Source: Neisseria cinerea
GTDB lineage: Bacteria > Pseudomonadota > Gammaproteobacteria > Burkholderiales > Neisseriaceae
DNA length: 64,000 bases
Assembly (NCBI RefSeq): GCF_900475315.1
Contig: NZ_LS483369.1
Coordinates: 1,768,905 to 1,832,904, forward strand
Direction: 5' to 3'
This document shows, piece after piece, positions 24,327 through 32,452 of this stretch. Each line of letters starts with the position of its first letter. Position 1 is the stretch's first letter. The translations under genes and the position numbers were made by a program. The notes beneath the pieces were generated by a model. It was given only the letters and a program-made list of their open reading frames with translations, did no database searches and was not told where the DNA came from.

Positions 24327-25976
24327 ATGCTGACCTATACCCCACCCGATGCCCGCCCTCCCACAAAAACCCATGAAAAACCGTGGCTGCTGATGCTGAT
24401 GGCGTTTGCCTGGTTGTGGCCGGGTGTATTTTCACATGATTTATGGAATCCTGCCGAACCTGCCGTTTATACCGCCGTCGAAGCATTGACAGACAGCCGC
24501 GTTCCTTTGGTTGCCCATCTGTTCGGGCATGCCGACTTCGGCATACCGCCCGTTTATCTTTGGGTTGCCGCCGCGTTCAAAAATTTGCTGTCGCCGTGGG
24601 CTGCCGACCCATACGATGCCGCACGCTTTGCAGGCGTATTTTTTGCCGTTATCGGACTGACTTCCTGCGGCTTTGCCGGTTTCAACTTTTTGGGCAGACA
24701 CCACGGGCGTAGCGTTGTTTTAATCCTTATCGGCTGTATCGGGCTGATTCCGATCGTACACTTTCTCAATCCTGCCGCCGCCGCTTTTGCCGCCGCAGGG
24801 CTGGTGTTGCACGGTTATTCTTTGGCGTGCCGCCGTGTGATTGCCGCCTCTTTCCTGCTCGGTACGGGTTGGACGCTGATGTCGTTGGCAGCAGGTTATC
24901 CGGCAGCATTTGCCCTGATGCTGCCCTTGCCCATATTGATGTTTTTCCGTCCGTGGCAAAGCAGGCGTTTGATTTTGACGGCAGTGGCATCACTTGCTTT
25001 TTCTTTGCCGCTTATGACCGTTTACCCGCTGCTCTTGGCAAAAACGCAGCCTGCACTGTTTGTACAATGGTCGGATTATCATATGTTCGGCACCTTTGGC
25101 GGTTTGCGGCACGTTCAGACGGCATTTAATTTATTTTATTATCTGAAAAATCTGCTTTGGTTTGCATTGCCTGCGTTGCCGCTGGCGGTTTGGACGGTTT
25201 GCCGCACACGCCTGTTTGCGACAGATTGGGGGATTTTGGGCGTCGTCTGGATGGTTGCCGTCATGGTGCTGCTTGCCGTCAATCCTCAGCGTTTTCAGGA
25301 TAACCTCGTTTGGCTGCTGCCACCGCTTGCCCTGTTCGGCGCGGCGCAGCTGGACAGCCTGAGGCGCAGTGCGGCGGCTTTTGTCAACTGGTTCGGCGTT
25401 ATGACATTCGGACTGTTCGCCGTATTTCTGTGGATAGGGTTTTTCGCCATCAATTACGGTTGGCCCGCCAAACTTGCCGAACGTGCCGCATATTTCAGCC
25501 CGTATTATGTTCCTGATATCGATCCCATTCCCATGACCGTTGCCATATTGTTTACCCCCCTGTGGCTGTGGGCAATTACCCGTAGGCACATACGCGGCAG
25601 GCAGGCAGTAACCAACTGGGCCGCAGGCGTTACCCTGACATGGGCGCTGTTGATGACGCTGTTTCTACCGTGGCTGGACGCGGCAAAAAGCCATGCGCCG
25701 GTCGTACGGGGCATGGAGGCATCGCTTTCTTCGGAATTGAAACAGAAACTTGCAGACGGCATTGAGTGTATCAGCATAGACAGCGGCGATCTGCACACAC
25801 GAACCGTCTGGACGCAGTACGGTACATTGCCGCATCATATCGGCGATACCCGATGCCGCTACCGTATAACCCGACTGCCTAAAAATGCCGATATACCGCA
25901 GGGCTGGCAGACGGTATGGCAGGGTTCGCGTCCGCGCGATAAAGGCAGTAGATTTGCCCTTATTCAGAAAACTTGA
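24327..25976 (+). CDS. ArnT-like / PMT-family integral membrane glycosyltransferase homologue
   Basis: A 549-residue protein with roughly eleven to twelve transmembrane helices and a soluble C-terminal part (about residues 440-549). The N-terminus has FSHDLWNPAEPAVYTAVEAL, with the acidic residue of the first periplasmic loop as in ArnT and related GT-C enzymes. GT-C enzymes move sugars from polyprenyl carriers onto lipid A or proteins; the substrate here is unknown. The start at 24327 is chosen because sequence further upstream overlaps the cadD terminator and is not protein-like, but no good ribosome site is visible, so it may be off by some codons. Confidence 0.7.
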   Translation: MLTYTPPDARPPTKTHEKPWLLMLMAFAWLWPGVFSHDLWNPAEPAVYTAVEALTDSRVPLVAHLFGHADFGIPPVYLWVAAAFKNLLSPWAADPYDAARFAGVFFAVIGLTSCGFAGFNFLGRHHGRSVVLILIGCIGLIPIVHFLNPAAAAFAAAGLVLHGYSLACRRVIAASFLLGTGWTLMSLAAGYPAAFALMLPLPILMFFRPWQSRRLILTAVASLAFSLPLMTVYPLLLAKTQPALFVQWSDYHMFGTFGGLRHVQTAFNLFYYLKNLLWFALPALPLAVWTVCRTRLFATDWGILGVVWMVAVMVLLAVNPQRFQDNLVWLLPPLALFGAAQLDSLRRSAAAFVNWFGVMTFGLFAVFLWIGFFAINYGWPAKLAERAAYFSPYYVPDIDPIPMTVAILFTPLWLWAITRRHIRGRQAVTNWAAGVTLTWALLMTLFLPWLDAAKSHAPVVRGMEASLSSELKQKLADGIECISIDSGDLHTRTVWTQYGTLPHHIGDTRCRYRITRLPKNADIPQGWQTVWQGSRPRDKGSRFALIQKT

Positions 25977-26029
25977 GAAAGTAATTTAAAAACAGCGCAT
26001 TAACTCTAATTTCTGGATTAAGTGTATGC

Positions 26030-26051
26030 AATCGCATATAATTGTGCGATT
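26030..26051 (+). promoter_or_regulatory. sspA promoter -10 inside an inverted repeat
   Basis: AATCGCA (26030-26036) and TGCGATT (26045-26051) flank TATAAT (26037-26042). GATTAAGTGT also occurs as a direct repeat at 26016 and 26048. This looks like a promoter with an operator over its -10. Confidence 0.5.
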
Positions 26052-26104
26052 AAGTGTTTATGAAACAGCCGTTTTACAGGCATCACACAGGAGCAACAAT
26101 CATC

Positions 26105-26710
26105 ATGATGACCCTTTATTCCGGCATTACCTGCCCCTTCAGCCACCGCTGCCGCTTCGTCTTATACGAAAAAGGCATGGACTTTGAAATCAAAGACGTC
26201 GATATTTACAACAAACCCGAAGACCTCGCCGTCATGAATCCGTATAACCAAGTTCCCGTACTGGTCGAGCGCGATTTGGTGCTGCATGAGTCCAATATCA
26301 TCAACGAATACATTGACGAACGTTTCCCCCATCCGCAGCTTATGCCCGGCGATCCCGTTATGCGCGGCCGGGGACGCTTGGTGTTGTACCGCATGGAAAA
26401 AGAACTGTTCAGCCTCGTTCAAATTTTGGAGAACCCTGCCTCCACCAATAAGGAGCAGGCAAAAGCGCGCGAAGCCATCGGCAACGGTCTGACCATGCTC
26501 GCCCCTTCATTCAGTAAAAACAAATATATTCTCGGCGATGACTTTTCCATGATTGACGTCGCCCTCGCACCGCTGTTGTGGCGGCTTGACCATTACGATA
26601 TCAAATTGGGCAAAAGTGCCGCGCCGCTGCTCAAATACGCCGAACGGATTTTCCAACGCGAAGCCTTTATCGATGCGCTGACACCTGCGGAAAAGGCGAT
26701 GCGCAAATAA
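26105..26710 (+). CDS. sspA: Stringent starvation protein A (GST-fold)
   Basis: A 201-residue glutathione-transferase-fold protein. The thioredoxin-like N-terminus reads MMTLYSGITCPFSHRCRFVLYEKGMDFE, then NPYNQVPVLVERDLVLHESNIINEYIDERFPHPQLMP, then a helical C-terminal domain. SspA binds RNA polymerase and alters promoter choice under stress. Its pairing with sspB is the usual arrangement and supports the call over a generic GST. The start at 26105 has AGGAG 12 bases upstream; the next codon is also ATG. A hairpin separates it from sspB. Confidence 0.92.
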   Translation: MMTLYSGITCPFSHRCRFVLYEKGMDFEIKDVDIYNKPEDLAVMNPYNQVPVLVERDLVLHESNIINEYIDERFPHPQLMPGDPVMRGRGRLVLYRMEKELFSLVQILENPASTNKEQAKAREAIGNGLTMLAPSFSKNKYILGDDFSMIDVALAPLLWRLDHYDIKLGKSAAPLLKYAERIFQREAFIDALTPAEKAMRK

Positions 26711-26714
26711 GTTT

Positions 26715-26750
26715 GAAATGCCTGTAAAACCTGACGGTTTCAGGCATTTC
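26715..26750 (+). terminator. Hairpin between sspA and sspB
   Basis: GAAATGCCTG and CAGGCATTTC pair, with inner AAACC/GGTTT extending the stem. It carries no T-run beyond TTTC, so termination may be partial. Confidence 0.55.
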
Positions 26751-26778
26751 TATATTCAGGCACATCATGGGGCACATT

Positions 26779-27162
26779 ATGACCACTTCCACCAAACCTT
26801 ATATCCTCCGCGCACTTTGCGAATGGTGTAGCGACAACGCCTTTACCCCCCACATCCTTGTCTGGGTAAACGAGCATACGCGCGTTCCCATGCAGTATGT
26901 CCGCGACAATGAAATCATGCTCAACATCGGTGCAACCGCCACCCAAAACCTTCAAATCGACAACGATTGGGTCAGCTTTTCCGCCCGTTTCGGCGGAAAG
27001 GCACACGATATATGGATACCTGTCGGACACGTCCTCAGCCTTTTTGCACGGGAGACTGGAGAAGGTATGGGGTTTGAATTGGAGGAGTACAGCCCTGATT
27101 CCCCGGTAGAACCGGAGCCTCAGACCGTGCCTGCTAAAAAAGGTCTGAAATTGGTCAAATAA
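26779..27162 (+). CDS. sspB: ClpXP protease specificity-enhancing factor SspB
   Basis: A 127-residue adaptor that tethers ssrA-tagged proteins to ClpXP. Features: KPYILRALCEWCSDNAFTPHILVWVN, VPMQYVRDNEIMLNIGATATQNLQIDNDWVSFSARFGGKAHDI and IPVGHVLSLFARETGEGM. After about residue 95 there is a flexible linker, and the short tail KKGLKLVK is the ClpX-binding peptide. The start could also be 26767, four codons upstream; 26779 gives the normal N-terminus and follows GGGG. Confidence 0.92.
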   Translation: MTTSTKPYILRALCEWCSDNAFTPHILVWVNEHTRVPMQYVRDNEIMLNIGATATQNLQIDNDWVSFSARFGGKAHDIWIPVGHVLSLFARETGEGMGFELEEYSPDSPVEPEPQTVPAKKGLKLVK

Positions 27163-27166
27163 ATCT

Positions 27167-27205
27167 ATGCCGTCTGAACGGAATCGCGTTTCAGACGGCA
27201 TTTTA
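27167..27205. terminator. DUS hairpin after sspB
   Basis: Inverted DUS pair (27167-27178 with 27190-27201) followed by TTTT. Confidence 0.8.
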
Positions 27206-27298
27206 TCCTATGGGCATAAACGGAATCCATTTATCGGCAAAACCTGTTTCGGCGTATCGAAACCGTGTTGCCCCTGTCAATTCGATATTGGGACATTG

Positions 27299-27342
27299 AA
27301 AATGCCGTCTGAACCTGCGATACGGGCTTCAGACGGCATTTT
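27299..27342. terminator. DUS hairpin before the yqeY 3' end
   Basis: A second inverted DUS pair in the same spacer, adjacent to yqeY. It serves the minus-strand gene. Between the two hairpins nothing is seen. Confidence 0.75.
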
Positions 27343-27359
27343 GCCTTATATTCGGGCAA

Positions 27360-27806
27360 TCAGGCGGTCAGTACGGCTTTCAAGATTTTGTTGACTTCAC
27401 CCATGTCGGCTTTACCTGCGAGGCGGGTTTTCAGCAGCCCCATGACTTTACCCATATCTGCCATACCTGCCGCGCCGATTTCGGCAACGGCAGCTTCGAC
27501 CTCGCTACGGATTTCGTCGGCGGAAAGCATTTGGGGAAGGTAGCGGTGTAGTACCTCGATTTCGGCGTTTTCTTTGTCTGCTAAATCCTGGCGGCCGGCT
27601 TCAGTATAGATTTTTGCGCTGTCTTTGCGCTGTTTGACCATTTTGGTCAGGATGGAGGTGATTTTGGCATCGTCCGCTTCGGTGCGTTCGTCCACCTCAA
27701 ACTGTTTGATGGCGGCGTTGATGAGGCGGATGGTGCCGAGCGACAATTGGTCTTTGGCACGCATGGCCGTTTTCATGTCTTCGGTAAGGTGGATTTTCAG
27801 GCTCAT
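27360..27806 (-). CDS. yqeY: GatB/YqeY domain protein
   Basis: A 148-residue YqeY-family protein: MSLKIHLTEDMKTAMRAKDQLSLGTIRLINAAIKQFEVDER, then KMVKQRKDSAKIYTEAGRQDLADKENAEIEVLHRYLPQML. It resembles the tRNA-binding tail domain of GatB, but it stands alone and its role is not settled; a tRNA-linked function is inferred from the family. It is commonly found near rpsU and dnaG, as here. Confidence 0.92.
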   Translation of the reverse strand: MSLKIHLTEDMKTAMRAKDQLSLGTIRLINAAIKQFEVDERTEADDAKITSILTKMVKQRKDSAKIYTEAGRQDLADKENAEIEVLHRYLPQMLSADEIRSEVEAAVAEIGAAGMADMGKVMGLLKTRLAGKADMGEVNKILKAVLTA

Positions 27807-28111
27807 GATGTTCTCGCTGGAAGGGTTTCAGATTCGGATTCTAAGGTTAAGGGAAGGTGAATCAATCCCCGTACATAAGGATAGTAAGTTTTTGTGTGTC
27901 GGTAGGGCGGGTATTGTCAGGACATATCCGGTATCAACCGGTTCGTACTGTCGGGCTTCCGAGTTTGGTTAATGGTTAATAACGGCAGTCCGTGTGTTTC
28001 TGGCGGAAAATGGGCTCGCTGTCAGGCGATAAACAAAACACACCGCAGAGCAGGTCTTGCGGTGTGTCCTCATATCACAGGGCTGACCTGTAATCTGTAC
28101 TGCTTGGATGT
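27807..28111. other. yqeY-rpsU spacer (305 bp)
   Basis: Holds the rpsU terminator at 28038-28067. No gene is visible. The yqeY promoter presumably lies near 27830-27960. Confidence 0.5.
28038..28067 (-). terminator. Rho-independent terminator of rpsU
   Basis: A 10-bp perfect stem ACACACCGCA / TGCGGTGTGT. On the minus strand it is followed by a T-rich stretch (complement of aaacaaa). Confidence 0.75.
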
Positions 28112-28324
28112 TTAGTACATCTTAGGAGGCAGTTGTTGGCTGCGCAGGCGTTTTTGCAGGCGTTTTACAGCTGCCGCTTTTTTGCGTTTGCGTTCGGTAG
28201 TCGGTTTTTCGTAGGCTTCGCGGGCGCGCAGCTCGGTCAGCAGACCGGTTTTTTCTACGGCGCGTTTGAAACGGCGCATGGCGACTTCAAATGGTTCATT
28301 CTCTTTTACGCGGATTGCAGGCAT
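28112..28324 (-). CDS. rpsU: 30S ribosomal protein bS21
   Basis: A 70-residue bS21 ([29 protein letters not shown]), rich in Arg and Lys, ending LPPKMY. bS21 lies near the anti-Shine-Dalgarno end of 16S rRNA and helps initiation. AAAGGAAAT precedes the ATG at 28324. An in-frame extension reaches upstream to 28459 with no stop, but it encodes unlikely sequence and does not belong to bS21. The leader contains an unusual Shine-Dalgarno-like motif. Confidence 0.96.
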   Translation of the reverse strand: MPAIRVKENEPFEVAMRRFKRAVEKTGLLTELRAREAYEKPTTERKRKKAAAVKRLQKRLRSQQLPPKMY

Positions 28325-28621
28325 TTTATTTCCTTTAATAAATTCTGTTGTTTCATCTGCCCATAATATCGATGGAAAGGATAGGGCAGACGGTGTTATA
28401 GGTTTTCCGTATCTCTGTGCCTTTCGGCGGCGGGATACGCGCCGTGATGGAAACATCACCTCCTAACGGGTCGGCTTATGCCGTGAACTGCTTAACTTAA
28501 AAAAGCAGAAAAAAAAAAAATAATTTTCCGATTTTCTTATATTTGCGGTTTGGTGTCAATGTGGTTTGATAAAAATGCCGCCGGGGCTTTAGGGTGTTTT
28601 CTTTCAGACGGCATCGATACG
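28325..28621. other. rpsU-ltgA spacer with rpsU leader
   Basis: Holds the rpsU leader with AGGAGGTGATG on the minus strand (28464-28454), an 11-base A tract (28509-28519), and one intact plus one decayed DUS (about 28574 and 28608) after ltgA. No gene seen. Confidence 0.55.
28454..28464 (-). promoter_or_regulatory. Strong Shine-Dalgarno-like motif far upstream of rpsU
   Basis: AGGAGGTGATG on the minus strand, 130 bases before the rpsU start. GTGATG is also one arm of a 6-bp hairpin with CATCAC. The spacing to the local ATG is too short for normal initiation. Confidence 0.45.
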
Positions 28622-30451
28622 TCAGCGTGCAGGAACGGTGCCCATACGCTGTTTAAGTGGGATGTAGGGTGTCCCGAAGAGGCCGGCGTAGTAGGCGGCA
28701 TTGGTCATCACTTTTTTGACATAGTCTCGCGTTTCGGAAAACGGGATGGTTTCGGCATATACCGCACCCTCAAGGGGGATATCTGCCTGCCATCGGCGCG
28801 CTCTGCCGGGGCCGGCGTTATAGCCTGCGGTAGCGAGGACTTCGTTGTTTTGCAGGCGGCGTTTGGTGTCTGCCATATACCACGTTCCCATACGGATATT
28901 ACCGTCGGCGGTGTAAAGTTGTGCGGCATCCATACCGATTTTTCCGGCAATTTCGCGTGCTGTGGCAGGCATGACCTGCATCAACCCCTGCGCGCCCACG
29001 CCGGATTGCGCGCCCATGACGAAACGGCTTTCTTGACGAATCAGGCCGTAAACCCACGCCGGATCGACATCGGCATTTTGCGCGTGGCGGATTACAGTGT
29101 CTTTAAATGGCGAAATGTAGCGCAATGTGTAGTTGAGTTTATGGTCGGTGCGTTCTGCGCTGTTGATCGCCATGTCGTAAAACTTATGGTTGAACGCGGT
29201 TTGCGCGGCGGTCAGCAGGTTGTCCTCATCGAAGCCGCGTGTGGCAAAACGCCATTCCGCCTGAGCCTGACGGCGCATTTTTGCATCGCCGGCAGATTGG
29301 CTGTTTTGGAACAATACCAGTGCGCGTTTGACTGGACCGTCTTCCGACATGCGGCGGACGTTGTTTGTGTCGGCATCGGGAACATTGTTGCGCGTATCAA
29401 TTTTCCGACCCAACTCTTCCCCTGCCAGTACGGCATAAAAATTTCTACCTGTTGCGGCTGCCTGTTCATAGAGTTTTGCTGCCTGCTGCAAGTTGCCCAG
29501 CGCAGCATGGCTGCGTGCCAGCCAGTAGAGCCAGGTCGGGCTCTTTTGCAGTTTTTCGGGCATATGCGAGATAACGGAAGCCAGTTCGTCCCAACGTCGG
29601 GCACGCATGGTGGCACGGGCGTACCATTCGATTTGGTCGTCGGTCAGTTGTCTGCGGTCGGAAACTTTGCCGTAATAGTCTAAGGCGGCGGGTACATTGA
29701 GGTTTTGCGATTGATGCTGCCCCAGTACGCCCCACGCGAAACTGCGTTGTTCGGGGCTTAAACCGCTTTCCATTTCGGACAGCAGGGCGGCGGCATTCGG
29801 CGATTTGCGTGCTTCTTTGCCGATGACGTTCAACAGGGCATATTCGCGCGATCCTTGAGTACCGGCATCAAGCGGGCTGCCCAATGCGGCTGCCAGATTG
29901 CGTGCGTCTGTGGTTTGGCTGTTGGCCAACAGTCCGCGAACGCGCCTCCAGGCATCGTTGCTGTCCAACAAGCCGGATGCGGCTGCCTGTTCCAACAGTT
30001 TGGTGCAGCCCGAAGGCAGTTTGCCCGTATTTTTGACCAGTTCGGCGGCACGTCCGTAGTCGTTGCGTTTCAAGTCGGCATAGCATTCGACTTCTTGGGT
30101 GCGTCCCTCAGGTTCGAGTTTGGCGTATTCTTGTTCAAATAGTTTCCACTGCTTGCGTGCGCCTAAGGATTTGAGCCACTCGTTGCGGACATTTTCCGTC
30201 ATCGCACTGTTGCCGGCATTTTCCAAATAGGCTGCGACGGCGGCATCGTTGTTCTGTTTTGCCGCATCAAGCGCAGAAGGGTAGTTGCTGTAATCTTCCA
30301 GTGTTTTTTCTTCAGGTTCGGCAGGGCGGGACGGAACGGCCGATGATTCGGCGGCCTTTATCTCGCCTCCGGGCGCGTTTGTCGAAGAGCATGCGGCGAG
30401 TGCCAAAGCAGCAAGCAGTGGCAGTGAATGCTTTAGAATGAATGGATGCAT
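28622..30451 (-). CDS. ltgA: Soluble-type lytic transglycosylase LtgA (Slt70-like lipoprotein)
   Basis: A 609-residue lytic transglycosylase that cuts peptidoglycan and leaves 1,6-anhydro-muropeptides, including the released monomers typical of Neisseria. The signal peptide ends in a lipobox LAAC (Cys21). A long alpha-superhelical U domain fills residues about 50-440. The catalytic domain has DVDPAWVYGLIRQESRFVMGAQSGVGAQGLMQVMPATAREIA, with the catalytic Glu in RQES, then NIRMGTWYMAD and ATAGYNAGPGRARRW. AAGGAAA precedes the start. It is a single gene. Confidence 0.93.
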   Translation of the reverse strand: MHPFILKHSLPLLAALALAACSSTNAPGGEIKAAESSAVPSRPAEPEEKTLEDYSNYPSALDAAKQNNDAAVAAYLENAGNSAMTENVRNEWLKSLGARKQWKLFEQEYAKLEPEGRTQEVECYADLKRNDYGRAAELVKNTGKLPSGCTKLLEQAAASGLLDSNDAWRRVRGLLANSQTTDARNLAAALGSPLDAGTQGSREYALLNVIGKEARKSPNAAALLSEMESGLSPEQRSFAWGVLGQHQSQNLNVPAALDYYGKVSDRRQLTDDQIEWYARATMRARRWDELASVISHMPEKLQKSPTWLYWLARSHAALGNLQQAAKLYEQAAATGRNFYAVLAGEELGRKIDTRNNVPDADTNNVRRMSEDGPVKRALVLFQNSQSAGDAKMRRQAQAEWRFATRGFDEDNLLTAAQTAFNHKFYDMAINSAERTDHKLNYTLRYISPFKDTVIRHAQNADVDPAWVYGLIRQESRFVMGAQSGVGAQGLMQVMPATAREIAGKIGMDAAQLYTADGNIRMGTWYMADTKRRLQNNEVLATAGYNAGPGRARRWQADIPLEGAVYAETIPFSETRDYVKKVMTNAAYYAGLFGTPYIPLKQRMGTVPAR

Positions 30452-30471
30452 CGAATTTCCTTAAAAATTGA

Positions 30472-30492
30472 AACCCTGAAACAATCAGGGTT
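30472..30492 (-). terminator. Hairpin in the ltgA leader, possible attenuator
   Basis: AACCCTGA and TCAGGGTT form a perfect 8-bp stem. On the minus strand it is followed by TCAATTTTT and then the ltgA ribosome site. Confidence 0.4.
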
Positions 30493-30674
30493 GGAAGATA
30501 AGATGCCGTCTGAACCGGCATTTTCTGGATTATATGCTGAAAATGCATTGCTTTCAGAACACTTTTGGTATCATAAGATATATTTTTCAATAATTTACCG
30601 TTTTGGCGTGTGGTGTCGCACATTCAGGGGATCCCGCGCGGTATCGTTTGGGTTTCTGCCGTCAATCGGTTTTG

Positions 30675-30703
30675 TTGACAAAAAAATACTTTCCCGATAG
30701 TAT
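30675..30703 (+). promoter_or_regulatory. Sigma-70 promoter of metNIQ
   Basis: TTGACA (30675-30680), 17-bp spacer, TAGTAT (30698-30703), followed by a leader of about 120 bases. Confidence 0.6.
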
Positions 30704-30831
30704 CATACGGAAACTAACTTGCCGATTTGACACAGCTTGCGGGCATAACAGCTAAAGCGTTCCGACAATTTCAGCTTTATCTTTTACGCCCGTTGTGCCC
30801 GACATCGGGCGTTGTTGTATGGAAAAAAACG

Positions 30832-31569
30832 ATGATTATCTTGAATAATGTTTCCAAACGCTATCAGACGCGCGACAAAGCATGGTTTGCCGCCGTCGAG
30901 CCGACGCATTTGGAAATAAAAGACGGCGAAATTTTCGGTCTGATGGGCTATTCTGGCGCGGGCAAATCCACCCTGTTGCGCCTGATTAACCTGTTGGAAC
31001 GTCCCGACACGGGCAAGGTCAACGTTTGCGGACAAGAGCTGACTGCGCTCGATGCCGCCGCATTGCGTCAGGCGCGGCAGAATATCGGCATGGTATTTCA
31101 ACAGTTCAATCTTTTGAGCAACCGTACCGTTGCCGACAATGTTGCCTTTCCTTTGGAAATCGCCGGATGGTCGTCTGAAAAAATCAAAGAACGCGTCAAA
31201 GAATGCCTTGAAATCGTCGGCTTGACCGAACGCGCTGACCACTATCCCGCCCAGCTTTCAGGCGGGCAGAAACAACGTGTCGGCATCGCCCGCGCGCTCG
31301 CACCCAAACCCCAAGTCATCCTCGCCGACGAACCGACTTCCGCCCTCGACCCCGCTACCACGCGCAGCGTCTTGGAATGTTTGGAAGACATCAACAAACG
31401 CTTCAACGTTACCATCGTCATCGTAACCCACGAAATGAGCGTCATCAGACGACTGTGTGACCGCGCCGCCCTTTTGGATAAAGGAAAAGTGGTGGAAATC
31501 GTCGAAGTACACGGCAACCAAATCCACGCCCAATCCGAAATCGGGCGCGAACTGATTCGGGAGGACTGA
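30832..31569 (+). CDS. metN: Methionine ABC transporter ATP-binding protein MetN
   Basis: A 245-residue ATPase of the D/L-methionine importer. Walker A is GYSGAGKST (about residues 38-46), the signature is LSGGQKQRVGIARALA, and Walker B is VILADEPTSALDP. It is shorter than E. coli MetN (343 residues): the C-terminal ACT-like regulatory domain that lets methionine inhibit transport is absent, and the protein stops soon after the nucleotide-binding domain. The start ATG at 30832 follows GGAAAA. It precedes metI by one base and metQ further on. Confidence 0.93.
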   Translation: MIILNNVSKRYQTRDKAWFAAVEPTHLEIKDGEIFGLMGYSGAGKSTLLRLINLLERPDTGKVNVCGQELTALDAAALRQARQNIGMVFQQFNLLSNRTVADNVAFPLEIAGWSSEKIKERVKECLEIVGLTERADHYPAQLSGGQKQRVGIARALAPKPQVILADEPTSALDPATTRSVLECLEDINKRFNVTIVIVTHEMSVIRRLCDRAALLDKGKVVEIVEVHGNQIHAQSEIGRELIRED

Positions 31570-31570
31570 T

Positions 31571-32257
31571 ATGGCAGACTTAACATTCGAACAAGCCATT
31601 TCCACCATCGTCGGCATGAAAGACGAAATCGTCCGCGCCTTGGGTGAAACCTTCGTCATGGTCGGGCTGTCCACCACGATCGCCATCATCTTCGGCACGC
31701 TGTTGGGCGTTTTGCTTTTCGTCACTTCCAACCGCCAGCTGCATTACAACAAGCCGGTGAATTTCCTGCTCGACAACTTAGTCAACCTGATGCGCGCCTT
31801 CCCCTTCGTCATCCTGATGATTGCCATGATACCCGCCACCCGCGCCATCGTCGGCAGCACCATCGGCCCGATTGCCGCTTCGCTGGTATTGAGCGTGTCC
31901 GGTCTGTTTTACTTCGCCCGACTGGTGGAACAAAACCTGCGCGAAGTCCCCAAAGGCGTAATTGAAGCCGCCACCGCCATGGGCGCATCGCCGCTTGCCA
32001 TCATCCGCAAAGTCCTCTTAAACGAAGCGCGCGCGGGCATGGTTTCCAGCATCACCGTCCTTGCCATCGGACTGCTCTCGTACAGCGCGGCGGCAGGCAT
32101 GATAGGTGGCGGCGGCTTGGGCGACCTCGCCATCCGCTACGGCTACTACCGCTACCAAACCGAAGTCATCATTTTCATCGTCGCCATCCTCGTGCTGCTC
32201 GTTATCCTGATTCAAAGCATCGGCAACGCATTGGCGCGGAAATTGGACAAACGTTAA
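31571..32257 (+). CDS. metI: Methionine ABC transporter permease MetI
   Basis: A 228-residue permease with about five transmembrane helices. The EAA-loop region (VPKGVIEAATAMGASPLAIIRKVLLNEARAG) contacts MetN. The C-terminus has YSAAAGMIGGGGLGDLAIRYGYYRYQTEV, typical of MetI. It starts immediately after metN. A DUS near 32265 is followed by an imperfect inverted copy. Confidence 0.94.
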   Translation: MADLTFEQAISTIVGMKDEIVRALGETFVMVGLSTTIAIIFGTLLGVLLFVTSNRQLHYNKPVNFLLDNLVNLMRAFPFVILMIAMIPATRAIVGSTIGPIAASLVLSVSGLFYFARLVEQNLREVPKGVIEAATAMGASPLAIIRKVLLNEARAGMVSSITVLAIGLLSYSAAAGMIGGGGLGDLAIRYGYYRYQTEVIIFIVAILVLLVILIQSIGNALARKLDKR

Positions 32258-32452
32258 ACCTAGAATGCCGTCTGAAGCCCGGATGAAGCAGGCCTTCAGG
32301 TCTGAGGATGATACGGCGGGGTGAAATATCCGCCGCATTGTTAAAAATGCTATAGAATCTTTTCTGCGGCAAATGCCGTCTGAATGCCAAACCATGGCGG
32401 ATTTATTGCCTGCAGCTTTAGTTTGAAACTTTCCCACATATCAGGAGATAAC

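Larger units (their letters stand above)
30452..30831. other. ltgA-metN divergent spacer (380 bp)
   Basis: Contains the ltgA leader hairpin (30472-30492), one DUS (about 30503), and the metN promoter (30675-30703). A leader of about 120 bases precedes metN, with GCCCG-ACAT-CGGGC as a small stem near 30797. No gene seen. Confidence 0.55.

Noticed and set aside
28509..28519. 11-base A tract as a phase-variation switch
   Set aside because: Intergenic, far from the rpsU start and after the ltgA stop; no gene frame or promoter spacing clearly depends on its length.
28550..29683. 377-codon open frame opposite ltgA
   Set aside because: Antisense to the conserved catalytic domain of LtgA, with no start signal or family match.
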